Assembly: GCA_905221605.1 (NCBI GenBank)
Contig: CAJNDS010000802.1
Location: 595,001-659,000 of the forward strand
Source: Symbiodinium natans
Lineage: Eukaryota > Sar > Dinophyceae > Suessiales > Symbiodiniaceae
DNA length: 64,000 nt
Direction: 5' to 3'
Both the position numbers and the translations under genes were made by a program. Positions 46,270 through 58,012 of the stretch are shown one piece after another. Below the pieces are notes generated by a model. That model made no database searches and was not told where the DNA came from. It saw only the letters and a program-made list of their open reading frames with translations. How positions within the stretch are numbered: position 1 is the stretch's first letter; each line of letters begins with the position of its first letter.

Positions 46270-48600
46270 AGCTCCGCGGTTCTGTTTCATGCAGCTGCAT
46301 TCTGAAGTGGCAAGCTGCTTACCCATTTGCTTCAATGTCCATTCTGGACACCCAAGGAAATTTGGGAGCTCATGCCCTTCATGTTCCTCAAATTCCTTCC
46401 AAGTACCGGACAAATCTCGAGTTTCATGCTCGTCGAAGGTTTGAAAAATGGCACATCCAGACCATGGTAACCGGGGGCGGAGGGAGGTGGGTCTCATCAT
46501 CCAGATTTTATACTGGCTCGAACATCCCGTAATTCCGAAAGGCTTAATCTCGGCCCAAAAGAACTTGAAGATCTGTTCGGCCTGTATATTTGAAACAAGC
46601 GTCTACGCTTGTTAATTCGGAAGTTCAGTACAGCTTTTTTTGGAGAGTAAGACGCATTGCAGACCCGTCTTGCAAAATATTTCACATGTAAGAACCTAAT
46701 ATATCTTGCAGACCTCAAGCTCAGAAATTGAAGCATTTGTCTCGATCCTAGGAACCAAGGCATTTAAAGTACCGATTGCACTGGCAATACGGAGTCTACA
46801 ACACTGTTTCAACAAGTTGGTTTTTGTCACCCTCAAAAAGCATCACTGTAAATGCATCCGGGTATGATTCAAACACGCTGCTAAGTTAGCTAAATCGGAA
46901 ATAGAGGCAACATCGAGCGCAAGGAGTTTGCAGCAAAAGGATCTGCATGCTTGTAAGCTGGGATTCGGGATTCAACATCTGACTGCAAGATTTGTCAAGT
47001 CATCACCAGGATGGATGCTCAATCTTGAGCCTTGAGCTTCAGTCCTTGTTTGTGGGGCTACACTCCTTTGTATACTCCCCCTGCCCCCCATGAGCATGCA
47101 AACACAACATTAGGCAGTGGAGACCAGCATGCCTAGGCAGTGGATAGCATTAGCAAGCCAAAGCAGTGGAATGCTTGGAAATCGTTCACCCCCAGAAAGG
47201 TTTTCCCAGACCTATCCGTCGCAGAAGAAATCGTCTCAGATGCCCAGATTCGCTCACCTTCACTTCCTGGATCGCCGGAGAATTCCCGACCTCTCCAATA
47301 GTGGAACCGATCCAAAAACTTAAAGTGACCTTCAACTACATCGTGCAACCCAACTCGAACGTCGAAACTTCAGAAGTGCGGGAACTAGATACATTGTTTT
47401 TCGCGCGATCATGGCATCGGCTTTCATAGAATGGCACGCATCACACAATCAAAAAGGAGCCCTGATAATACGATTGTTGTTGGCGCAGCGGTTGTCCCAG
47501 TAGCTGTCCTTCATTCTCTTCCAATCTTCCTGGAGAATAGGACTCTCAAAGATTCATGTAGTTTGACCAAATTTTAACAATTACTTGCATATGTGACTTG
47601 GGGAACAGTAGTTGACATCTAAGTATACTTGATATCAGATTCGTAAAGGGTAGAACCATGTTAAAGACATTCACGAAATCAATGAAAGCAGTTTCAGCCA
47701 CTTGTTTCTTTAAGGAATCCCCAAGTCCAAACGACCGTGACGTTGAATTCAAACGGCTTTACTTCAAGCTTGACGTACCTAGTATCTATCATGAGCCATG
47801 TCCTAATTGAAGAAGGATGGCTTCCCACTTTCCATGTTGCACTTTCCAGGCCTAGGCTCCTTCAATGTTCGTCAAGCCTTATTGCTGACATCTACTTATG
47901 GTAACCAACCCAGTTCAAACGTTTACAGTTTACAGTCTAAATTGTAAAGAGGGCAAGTTTGAATCTTTATGTCTATGTATGTAATAGACCAAGGCATTCT
48001 TTCTTTAGCCATGTGCTGTTTCATTTCAATGAATCAAATGAAAATGGCTGTCCACTTTCCACTTAAGCAGAGACGCTTTCGAGCAAGATGTGTTTTGAAC
48101 CTCCTTAAACCCGCTGGCACTCTCACATGGGTGTGTCTGAAATGAATGCATACGAGCACGCAGAGAATCAAAGCAAGATGATGACAGAGTAGTGCCGGAT
48201 AATCGTAATGGACAGCTCTAGTCACATACGATCTCGATCATTTATGAGCATTCTATAAGATCATTAAGGTGAAGCCTTGAAAAATCGCTCATGTTTGGGG
48301 TTTTCACACATGCCAGAGCCGAAACGTGTTGGCGCAGTCAAAAGCATGCGTATGTAGTAAAGATAGCAAAAGTAACAAAACTTGCGGTGTTTCCGAAGGT
48401 TTCATTTACAGCAAAATGGTAGTTGATAAAATGCATGGAAGGTAGGTCTTTAGGGGGGGGGGTGGCCATAATTACAATGTATGTACATCTGTGTATATGT
48501 CAACAGCAAATAGCGAAATTATAAGTCAGTGGCGCCAGTCATTGTACTTGATGGCAGACTCGGGCTGAACACTATACACCGCCGAGTGCGCGGTGAAGAT
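46270..48600. other. AT-rich island with no recognised gene
   Basis: Noticeably more AT-rich than the surrounding coding regions, with no clear protein motifs. Two short open frames at 47166-47429 (+) and 47546-47752 (-) have no recognisable family. Upstream, 46099-46200 holds two copies of AGGACAGCTAC-GGGAAA that read as a short GQLPGK/GQLQGK protein repeat. It may be a large intron or an inserted element. Confidence 0.35.
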
Positions 48601-49759
48601 GTTTCATGATGCAAAAAAGAAGGACCACCGACACTTGCGAGCAACACAATGCTGGCATTCTGCGGCATTGGATTTCCAGTTCTGCAAATTTCTGCAGCTG
48701 TTTCTGTCGAATGGTCTGTGTGGCCTCCCTCTCCCTGGCCATCCCTGCCCCTAAGGCTTCAGACTGGGCATTCCTGATGGTGAGGGGCGCTCCAAAAGCT
48801 GCCACGGCTTTGGTCGGAGCTGCAGTTGGTCGGCAGGACTTGCATGCAGTGTCCGTTGTGGTGCAGGCGCCCAATAAGCCGGGGCTTTTGCTTGGATCAT
48901 AGCTTCGCTGTTGACAGGGCATATGGGTGTCGTGCAGGCATGCATGAAGATGACGATCATCATGTGTGGTGCACTTGTGGCCTGTTGTCTGGTTTGGCGA
49001 GGTCGGTTGCCTGATTGAATTGGAGAGACATGTGCATGAAGATTGTGAGTTGCGCTCTGTTGCACTGCTGGTTGGGCTGCTTTAGCAGCAGCCTCAAGTG
49101 GGTAAGTGATCATAGAAAACCAGGCTGGCCCACATGCTTCTTCCGGATGAAGAGTCGACGCAAGCGATTTTTCTGCGCCACTTGGTACAATGACGAATCT
49201 TACGTGACGATGATGTTCGGACTTGAGTGTAGTTGTCGTGGGAGCCAGAAGCCAGTTCAGGGTCACATTCAGCAAGGGCTTTCGATTGCGCACGACTAGC
49301 TAGCCTCGCTCGAGGCTTGCTTCCTTGCGTGCTTCTGCAACTTCTGGCCGACGGAGTCAGCACCCAAGACTTCCATCCGGGTGCCTGGCTGATCGGCAGC
49401 ATGTGTTCTCACGCACAACCTGTCGGAGGTGAACAGTCTGTGCAGCGGTGTCTTTGCTGGTTTGGGACGGCAAGGAGCTGTATCGGCGGGATTGTTTGCG
49501 TTTCAGTGGGTCCGGTACCAAGCATGAAAGCAGACCATCAACTCCTCTTGTGGATTGTTGGAGATGTCTCCCAGTTGTATAGCGCGGCCTCTTTGTACCC
49601 TTTGATTGGCCCCCTATGAGGTGGTGCAGCTGCCCGGTGCATGGTTGTTGGGGCACCTTGCAGTTGGCATTTATCGACAAACCTTGTGAAAGCCGCCAGT
49701 GCACTGCACTGTTTCGCAAGAAAGCCTGTCGGTTCAAGCCAAGGTATCACTACGGCTTG

Positions 49760-50095
49760 GGGGCGCTCGGCTTGCACATCGCATCTTGTGCCACCTCCTT
49801 CCTCAACGTGATCTACAACGCTGTCCTCATGAGGTCATGGATATGCTGTGATGCTGTCTCTCTTTTTTTGCACGACACCTTGATGCCCAAAGTGGTTTCC
49901 ACGCATATATAAAGGGTGCAGTCAGCCGGTGTGCATGTGTTCGATCTGTGTTTGCATGAGCACACGTGTGTGCAGGTTTTGTCCATTTCTTTGCAGGTAC
50001 TGCTTGGATGCTCTCCGAGCACAGTGCGACAAGTTGCCCGTGAAGGAGTCGGAAACGTCGGAGCATTGTCCGCACGTTTCGCGCTGTCTAACTAC
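49760..50095 (+). CDS. Further MATE-like exons (same gene or a second copy)
   Basis: One stretch after the CCAAG at about 49742 reads YHYGLGALGLHIASCATSFL and NVIYN, similar to helix 5 of MATE proteins (GLG-x-x-G-x-x-IA, then N). A second after the GCAG at about 49997 reads LLGCSPSTVRQVAREGVGNV followed by GA, similar to the conserved G-x-S-x-A-x-x-VR-VGN-x-x-GA that follows helix 7-8. The second fits as a continuation of the exon at 45.73 kb. The first is out of order, since helix 5 should come before helix 7. Either two related genes are mixed here or one assignment is wrong. Confidence 0.45.
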
Positions 50096-51298
50096 CCTGG
50101 CCTATGCAGGAGTATACTGTGCTGAGGGTGGGCGCCAAAGAACATCACCCCTAAAAAGAGTGTGCCTCCACGATTTGACGATTGCTTGACCGTTTTCCAA
50201 GCGTCGGTCTCTCGACGAGGTCTGCACAGCCCGAATCGCCCGAATACATAGAGTTTCGAGTTTGGAGCACAGGAGGACAGAAGGAGCACATCAAAAGCAT
50301 TGCTGCTCATGCTAGCTTCTAGCCCTTCCATGCTCTTGCTGGCAGTTTGCCCAATGAGCACATTCATGCGGCGAATTCAACATGCTATGTTCATGGAGCT
50401 AGGTTAAGACGAACTATGGATCAAGTAGGCGCGGAATGGAGCTTTTATTACGGCATGCTGCCCAATGTGGCACTCCAGCCATGTGTAGAGAAGGCCCTAC
50501 ACGAGCAGAGACGAAAATGAGAGCAGGAACACCACCCGCAGCTGTTCTGAAGCTCACCCCTCGTTTGTCCCAAACGAGTGTGATCTTGGTCAGCACAAGC
50601 AGCACCTGCTCCAGGTATCAGACTACTCCTGCATGTCAGCTCTTCTCCGTGAGGCTGCAGGGACCCTGGAAATCCGGAAGCTTATGCTGACTGCGACAGT
50701 TGCTTTTCGTGATGCCGACAAGCTGTGGTCAAACAGCCGTCAGGCGAGGGTGCTTTATGTCTGTGAGTTGTTGATTTCGGCCCAACATGCTCACAGTCAG
50801 CAGCAGTCATACTTCCCTTAGTGGGCTTTTGCTAGGATCACTGTTAGTATACTGTTAGTACTCATCTCAGCTTTGTTATTATGAAGTACTACTGGAAATA
50901 CAAATATGAGCTCCAGAAGATAGAAAGAGCTCGAATTTAAAGAACGAAATGCGTTATCTTTTTTCTAATGTCGTGTCACGTGAAGATAATAAAGACCTCC
51001 TTGTTGAACACATTTGGCATGAAAGCAAATCTGCCAGCAAGTGGCTGTCAGCAACTAAGCCGCATAGCCACAACCTTGGGGACGAAATGAACCCTAAAAT
51101 TGGGGTCATATACCCCATACGACTCTCATTCCTATTTAAGGTATATGGACCATAAACCCTTTTAGGGTTCGTGTGGTCTCCAGAAAACTCATAAGTTTCG
51201 GCCCCATGTGAGCAATTGCCGCGAGCACATGGCGTGGGATAACGACGAGTTGCACAGGAAGTTCGCGCCACTCCTGAGCAGCTTGAAGGCCCAAGTGT

Positions 51299-51397
51299 GT
51301 AGGGTTTAGGGTTTAGGGTGTAGGGTTTACGGTCTCCGGTTTACGGTTTAGGGTCCTGGGTTAAAAAAGGTTTAGGGTTTAGGGTTTAGGGTTTAGT
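51299..51397. repeat. Degenerate TTTAGGG array
   Basis: About ten TTTAGGG-like units in two clusters (51299-51355 and 51369-51397) in one orientation, ending about 60 bp before MITE copy 2. Confidence 0.85.
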
Positions 51398-51453
51398 CAG
51401 CGCAATTCCACAGCGCTATTCCACGGGTCTATTCAATGCACCTCAAAGCACCT

Positions 51454-51563
51454 GGGGTTTCCGAAATTAGGGTACCTTCTTGCGGTCCTTATTCTAAGGG
51501 AATCCTACTATTCGAGGGACTCTATTCGGGGGTCCCCTATTTTCGTAGTTTTCGGAAACCCCC
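51454..51563 (-). mobile_element. MITE family 'GGGGG-TIR', copy 2 (inverted)
   Basis: A 110-bp element with ends GGGGTTTCCGAAAT and TTTTCGGAAACCCCC, flanked by the 4-bp direct repeat ACCT (51450-51453 and 51564-51567; CACCT if read as 5 bp). Its reverse complement aligns with copy 1 over the blocks ACGAAAATAGGGG, AATAGTAGGATTCCCT and AGAATAAGGACC, so it is inserted in the opposite orientation. It sits about 60 bp to the right of a TTTAGGG array. Confidence 0.75.
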
Positions 51564-52034
51564 ACCTGTCAGGAAGGCAGCAACGTGGCTGTGCTGACGA
51601 TGCGAGGCTCCTGCTGTCCGGTGACGTTGGCACATTGCGAAATGTAGCCTGTTCAAAACACCGCATTATGTTGCGCCAGCATGTTGGGGATGAAGGGGGA
51701 TGAGTTGCTAGGATTGAGTTGAATGTTCATGCTACCATGCATGGGGGACTACCAGCTGGGCTATAGAGTTTTGCCGGATTGAGAAGGGAAAACGCCCGCA
51801 GGAGCCTCGGTGTTGTCTTGCGTGGGAGTTTTGTTCTATCTTGCTGGAGACTCTTCTTCGTGGTGACACGAGCGAAACTGAAACCCTCCAAGAAGCTTCA
51901 AACATGCTAAACTACTCTGAACCCCCCCCCGAACCCCAAAAGAAACCCTGAATGATGAAGGGCAGGCGACAACAAGACCCCCTCAATACAGGTAGGTTTC
52001 TCGGAAATGGTGATAGGTGAAGTTGTGATTTCAG

Positions 52035-52683
52035 CCGCTGTTTAAATGGCAGTCCAGTCACGACAAGGTTCCAAAGAGCGCGAAGCATTCTTCTTGGCAA
52101 CAGCTTAGTTCGACCGCCTGGCACTCCTCACTTGTCTGAGTGCTTGGGATTACTGGGTTTGAACTCGGACATCGCTTTGTGGCACAAGCTTGGGTGGACA
52201 GAGGACAGGTCTTGGCTTCTAGAGTGGTACGACCGCGCGCATTTAGTGCAGCTCGCAACGGAAGACCTCCCCTGGATGGGCCTCAACAATCTTCCAGATG
52301 CCGTTGCCATGCAACACTTGAGGGAGGAGGCACGATGGAAACACTTGACGTTTGTCCAATATTATCTCAACGGCGCAGATGATGTGGTGAGATATGAGAA
52401 GTGGACCTGGGCCTCTGAGACCGAAAGGTACTTCACTGTTGGGCGGCCTGGCTGGACTGACAAGGTCATCGATGGCGCTCGAGCCTGCGGCGTCTGGAAT
52501 ACACCATATTTCTACATAGCTCCCGATCTGCCAGACGTCTCTGCCACAGAAGTTCGCGCTTCCCTGAGATGTGGTGACAGCGCCCCGGGAAGAACTGGAG
52601 CCATCCATTGGTCAATTTCTGTGTTTTTTTGCCCAACTACTCAACTAATGTTGCTCCTCGGTGGTTCGCTCGGTTTAGTATAG
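52035..52683 (+). CDS. NMN adenylyltransferase-like (HIGH nucleotidyltransferase) C-terminal exon
   Basis: An open exon follows a TTTCAG acceptor at about 52034 and stays open to 52683. The informative part reads YYLNGADDVVRYEKWTWASE, FTVGRPGWTDKVID, then FYIAPDLPDVSATEVRASLR. In nicotinamide/nicotinate-nucleotide adenylyltransferases the corresponding elements are GAD-x-L-x-x-x-x-x-W, a RPG after a strand, and the ISSTxIR motif that binds ATP phosphates; here it is VSATEVR. Such enzymes make NAD from NMN and ATP. The N-terminal GxFxPxHxGH motif should be on an upstream exon and was not found. Residues after about 52590 (GDSAPG and beyond) are probably intron. The substrate is not certain; other cytidylyltransferase-fold enzymes share these motifs. 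Confidence 0.6.
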
Positions 52684-52964
52684 GGTCTGTAACATGGCCT
52701 CCGGGAATCTTCGCATCATGGACCTGCTGCCACTTTGCAGCTCCTCCTCTCTTGTAATCACATGCCCTAGAGCCACGGTTGCCGAAGCATTGTCGTCATC
52801 CTTTTGCGAAGTTCTCAGGAAGCTCAAAGGCAGGCAGTGGAGGATTTGGGGTGTTTGCTGGTGAGCGACTGTTTACGAGTCCGCAAGGTTTAAGTGCGGT
52901 ATAGTGCGGTATAAATTCTTCGTTACCAAACAACCAGAATTGGCACCCAAAACCGTTTTCCGAG

Positions 52965-53048
52965 AGAGAGAGACAGAGAGACGGACGGAGAGAGACGGAC
53001 AGAGACTGAGACAGAGACAGAGACAGAGACACAGACACAGACAGAGAG
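52965..53048. repeat. GAGACAGA-type purine-rich microsatellite
   Basis: Imperfect GAGAGACGGACAGAGACAGA units over about 84 bp. Simple sequence. Confidence 0.9.
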
Positions 53049-54705
53049 AGTTCATGAGCTGCTTCGATCCTCTTGTGCATTGCTGGGGTAGTCTGGATAA
53101 ACCCGGAAACCTCGGAGCCCAGAAGCCGTAAAGCTCAAAGCTGAACCCACAGATCTCTGCAAGGTGAGTCACTTGCTCGAATGCTTCATCCAGCTGTGGC
53201 GGCTTGGTGTTTGGACAGACAAGTCTCCAACATCTCAGCCGAAGAAGGTGAGGAAGCTGAGATGGCCCAAGCGGACGACATGTCTGAGATAGGAGGAAGC
53301 AGCTGAACAGTAAAAAGGGAACGCGGCTGAGGATGTGATCAGAGCAAACTGACGAGCTTGTCCCACAGCCGGGTTCGAGGTCTTGCGTTCCCTTGGTTCT
53401 CCAGATGCTCAGCCGCAGGCACGTGCTTGTCTGCAGCACACAGATCGCGAACGAGTGAATGCTTGCCAGCTGGAAGGAATTTCTACTAACAAATGCAACT
53501 GCCAGCTCAGGCCGGCAAAGGTGTTTATGCTGTTGGTCGGGCAGTCATTCTTGAGCTTCTGGAAGTTCGAATTAATTACAGCCTAGGGCCTAGGGCCTAG
53601 ACCAACCCCATACGAATATGCACTTGCTGGCTTCAATCTTTCCAAAATGCCAGGGCGTGGTCTTGAGTACAACAAGCAAGAGGGGTCGCCACACGCGGCC
53701 GATGTCGTCGTCATCATCACCATCATCGGCAGCATCAGGAACAGCACCAGCTCCGCCATCACCACCAGCACCCTCCCGCCAGAACACCTTCAATTTTCCC
53801 ACGGCTGTGAACAGGGGGGAGGGGGGGAGGAGGGTTACATGCAACAAGTTGCAACAAGCTTGATTTGACTTGGCCAGGTGACATGTGGGCTCGTCGCTTG
53901 AAAGACGATGAGGCATGTCGATGTGCTCGTAACTGCCTGTAATGAGGTTGCCGTCCAAGGCTTCAGCCACATGACACACCTCACTTCCGAAACGCCAGAT
54001 GGAGCAGCACATAGTCTTCTGCCAAGTCTACAACGAGTTCTTCCCAAGCGAGACATGCCAGGCCTGCTGTGATCGCATCCCGAAATACTGTACCTTGCAG
54101 TTTGCACTAAGTCACTAAGCAACTTCCTCGTGTGAGCAATTCGAATAGAGCACTGTCCAAATACAACGGCCAAATATATGGATTGAGGCTTGGATCTACG
54201 GCGTACGCGAATTTCCAGCGCTCAGATTGAAGTCTGTCCATAGCTCAGAGATAGAAAGGCATGGTCCAGATTGTTGTTTAAGAAAGTCCGTGTAGCGACC
54301 TAGTGACACACCCTTTTATGGGGGCACGAGTCGGAAGTCTCAGTCCGTGCAAATGGCACTATGCAAGTTGGCCACGCGACTTTGATTTCAAAATTTGTGC
54401 CCATGATTTCAGGAGCGTAAGGGATGGCACGGCACATGCAGGCTCCGCCGCCAGAAGCCTAAACCAGATCTCCAGGAGCCCAAGTGTGCTTAGAATCCTA
54501 GAGGGGTCATTTTGCCCCGAGCTAGCTAGCAGCTAGCACACATTGTAACAAAAGTCGATGCAAAGAGTTCTCCGTTGCGTAGAACAGGAGATACCGCCCA
54601 AACAATGCGGGCGAGGGAAGGTGCGAGCCTTTCGGAACGTAGCCAGAGGAAGTCGGGTTGGTGATTGCACGGCCCATGCCACCGGCACTGTGCAAGCGAC
54701 ATGGT

Positions 54706-54747
<42 letters not shown>
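54706..54747. repeat. Poly-G tract of 42 bases
   Basis: An uninterrupted 42-base G run followed by CGGTGGTGGGGGGG. This is the longest homopolymer in the window. The exact length should not be trusted, because such runs are hard to sequence. The poly-Gly and poly-Pro frames across it are artefacts. Confidence 0.9.
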
Positions 54748-56299
54748 CGGTGGTGGGGGGGTGCATGGATGGATCTGCCGGAGGAACGCACAGTGGCCTT
54801 CAAAGGACTTGTGCGCTCCGGATTATGTAGTGGTAACGTAGCTGGTCCCAAACAGGCCGCCGAAACAGGCCCGGGACATACTCATGAAACAGCGAGGCGC
54901 GAGGGCGACATACGTATGCAAGCGAGGGATGGGAAGGGGAGACAGATTTCTGATTCACAGCCCTATGTTCTCTTCGGGGGCCACAGGGCAGCGAATAGAA
55001 TTTCACAGAGAAGCGCAATGATCTTGCACAAGAGCCACAGAGTTCATCGATGGGTCTTTGGCATTCCCGACTTGACTCGAGCTGAGGCCAGCCCTGGAGG
55101 TTCCGGACCTGCTGATGTCACGCCCGACATCAGGGCGTGTCACTCCAAGAACGTACTCGCAGAAGAACTGCTTCTGTTTCATGCTTGTTCCAAGGGCATT
55201 CTTCCAGTTATGGATGGTTTTTGAAGCAGGAGCGAACACGAGAGTGTCAGAAGAGACACAAACCATTAAGTTCGTAGCCTGCGACACTGCATTTTGCATT
55301 TGCAAGGGGCCACGAGCCACGCGCACAACAACTCCTAAATCCATACGCCCTTTAGCGGAGGGGAACCATGAGTGTCGGGCCCTTGGAGGTTATGAGGCAA
55401 GGCCTTTGTGCCTGGTTTTCTCGTTTTTCAAATGCTTTGAAGACCCTCGCCGACCCTCCGTATGCATGCAGCGGTAGACACAAGCCAGCATGAGTCGGAT
55501 TACTTGGGCCTGCGCCCCCCGCAAGTTGGGAATGGTATGAGCAACGGGCCCATACAAGTAGCAGCGGCAAGCAGGGCATATGCAGCTACGGCGCTGCGAG
55601 GACTCACTTGGATTCTACTCTACATAGCTTCTGAGTAGAGACCTGGTGCCAACACGCAGAGCCTGAGCTGAGGCTCAAAGACCAGACAAGACAATGCTTG
55701 ACGGGTTTTGTGGTGTCAGTCCAGAATGTCCAGAGTTTGCACAAGCTTCCTGATCCCAATCTGGCGTAGCTCGGTTCACAGTGCTGCAGTTCCTAATCTT
55801 TCAAAGTCAGGTCCATAAAAAGCGGACCACTGCGACCGTGCTGGCCTCATCTCCTGAGGCAGAATTTGTTGTTTGACGTCGGTGTGAAAGATAACCCGGT
55901 CAGATGCATGGCCTGAGGCATGAGGACTTTGATGAAGGCCAATCCAAACCTGATTGCTGGATTGTTGAGTCAGTGTGCTTCTTTTTTTGCACTGAGCCGG
56001 GTCAATGAATCAACTGTCCACCGTCAGTACATATCAGTACCAATGTCGGTGAGTTCAACAGCGGTCGGTCATTATGCACCCTGCCAGGCTTCCACACAAC
56101 ATGGGACGGCAAGTTCACTATACACTTGGGGTGGGCTTCTTAACGCAACGCAAGCCACATGCAGCATTCACAACAAGAAGAAGTGACTAAGTGCCAGACG
56201 AGCCGCAAGGTTTGACGAGGAAAAGAACTTGCAAAAGCTCATTCAGGGTCAGCTTGGGCCTCAACAGGTGTCAATGTTCCACGGCATGAGAATTGATTT

Positions 56300-56444
56300 G
56301 GGGGGGTTTACGAAAGTAGGGACCCATAATAAAATCGCTCTGCAGTCCCTCCTCAAAAAAGGGACCGCTAATATACACCCCCAAATAGTAGGATCCCCGG
56401 AAAATTAAGACCCAAATAGAGTACCCCCAAGATCGTAAACCCCC
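56300..56444 (+). mobile_element. MITE family 'GGGGG-TIR', copy 3
   Basis: A 145-bp element with a perfect 12-bp inverted end pair GGGGGTTTACGA / TCGTAAACCCCC, flanked by the 4-bp direct repeat ATTT (56296-56299 and 56445-56448). It shares CCCCCAAATAGTAGGATCCC and the adjacent AATTAAGACCC block with the other copies but is longer in the left half. It encodes no protein. Confidence 0.8.
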
Positions 56445-57867
56445 ATTTGCTGTTTTCGAGGCCAGATCGCTCCGCACCTTCTCTGAGCGGTGGCCTGTGA
56501 TGGACATTCTAGAACATCCTTTTTGCAGACCATCAATATTCATCTCCAAGGATCATACCTGGAGTCCAACAAGTACTCCCTTTTACAGCGTGTATACAGC
56601 TTGGCAGACGCCACAGCTGCTGGACTGCCTCCTTAACATGACTCGATAGGAGAAAGCACGGCCCGAGGTGTACATTGAGATCCTGGATGTTAGCGCTTAT
56701 GCCTTGTGTGCATCTCAGACATGAAAACTATGTGAAACCAGCGCGTGGACTAGGCTACAGTAAGCCAGAAACCTTCCAGGTTGATGGCGAACGAGGGACA
56801 CGGGCTCCGAGGGCATGCGAAATCACTCCATGCAGCGTCGAGCTTAGCACCCTTAAGCAAAGGCAACATGTGACTGGTCTGCGTCCGAAAACGACAACCC
56901 ATCAATGGTGCACTAAGGGTTTGTTTTGCATTTTGCCATGGTGCGATCACCGAAAGTATACGTAAGGCTGTTGTCCGATATGATCTGAAGGGAAAGCTGG
57001 CGGCTTAGTGCACAGGAAGGCATTGCACATTGCATCTTATTCTCGTGGCATGTCGAACACAAAGGGTTGCGACGTAAGAGTTTGATTGCGTCCGGGTAAA
57101 GCTGAAGCTGCTCGCCCGGCTTGCCTCACTTGCTCTCACCCACCCCCACCTGCCTCCCCGGGGGTGAACGGAACAGCCGCAGCAGAGGCGCCAGGAGGGA
57201 GGAAGGGCAGGGCCGGGAACGAGAGGGCAAGTAAGTGGGGCCTGCGCATCTCTCGGTTCAACGTGAGACTGCTGTGAGGGGCGATCTCTTGTGTGCTCCG
57301 CCGTGCCCACCCAGATTGGGTCCACATAGCCTGGGTCATGAAAGGGCTGATGTTGCCGAACAGCCAGGGAACGAACCTACCATCCTTCTAGATCCTTGCG
57401 TCCGCACATTATGCATGATCATGCTGTGAACTATGAGGAAACGGTACGGGGCACAGGGTCCTGTGAGGGTCTTTGTGTGTCTACACTACCGCCGCGAGCA
57501 GCCAGCTTTTCCGGATGGCCCGCTCAGTCAATGCCTTATTAAAAACCTCCAGCAGCTCGAGCGAAACACCTGAGGGTGCTGTTTGAAGCTTCGCCTCGTA
57601 GCCCTCCTCCTTTTCCATCCGTTTTGTTTTGCTGCTCTGCTTCTGGATCCAGGCGACGCTGGGACTTATGACTTATCTTTCATTCAGGCATCTCAGGAAT
57701 GACTGGCTATATTGGTTCGAGTCACTTCCTGCAAAGCCGGCCGGCGTCAGGAAGTTTGGGAGCAGCAGAAGCAGCATTGGCAGGAGAATCCTCAGATGCT
57801 GCACCAGAAGGAGATAGAAGGAGTTTGTTTTAAGCGATGAATTTTGAGAGTGAAATTCCGTCATCGG

Positions 57868-58012
57868 GCGAGCAAATCGACCGGATTCAAACCGAACCTC
57901 CTGAAAGAAAACTTTACGTATTCGCGGCATGCCCGGCCTCCAGGGGGGTCCATTTCTGCATCGCAAATCGACCTGGTTCAACAGAAACTTTCCGCGTTCC
58001 CGGCATTCCCGG
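57868..58012. repeat. Imperfect tandem duplication
   Basis: GCAAATCGACCGGATTCAA... (from 57870) recurs as GCAAATCGACCTGGTTCAA (from 57962). Both are followed by GAAAACTTT/GAAACTTT, CGCG/CCGCGTT, and CGGCATGCCCGG / CGGCATTCCCGG. The first copy has about 14 extra bases. Function unknown. Confidence 0.6.

Noticed and set aside
48751-49293. 180-residue - strand frame
   Set aside because: No motif. It lies in a region with probable + strand MATE introns.
54522-54851. Poly-Pro and poly-Gly proteins around 54.7 kb
   Set aside because: Translations of the 42-base G run.
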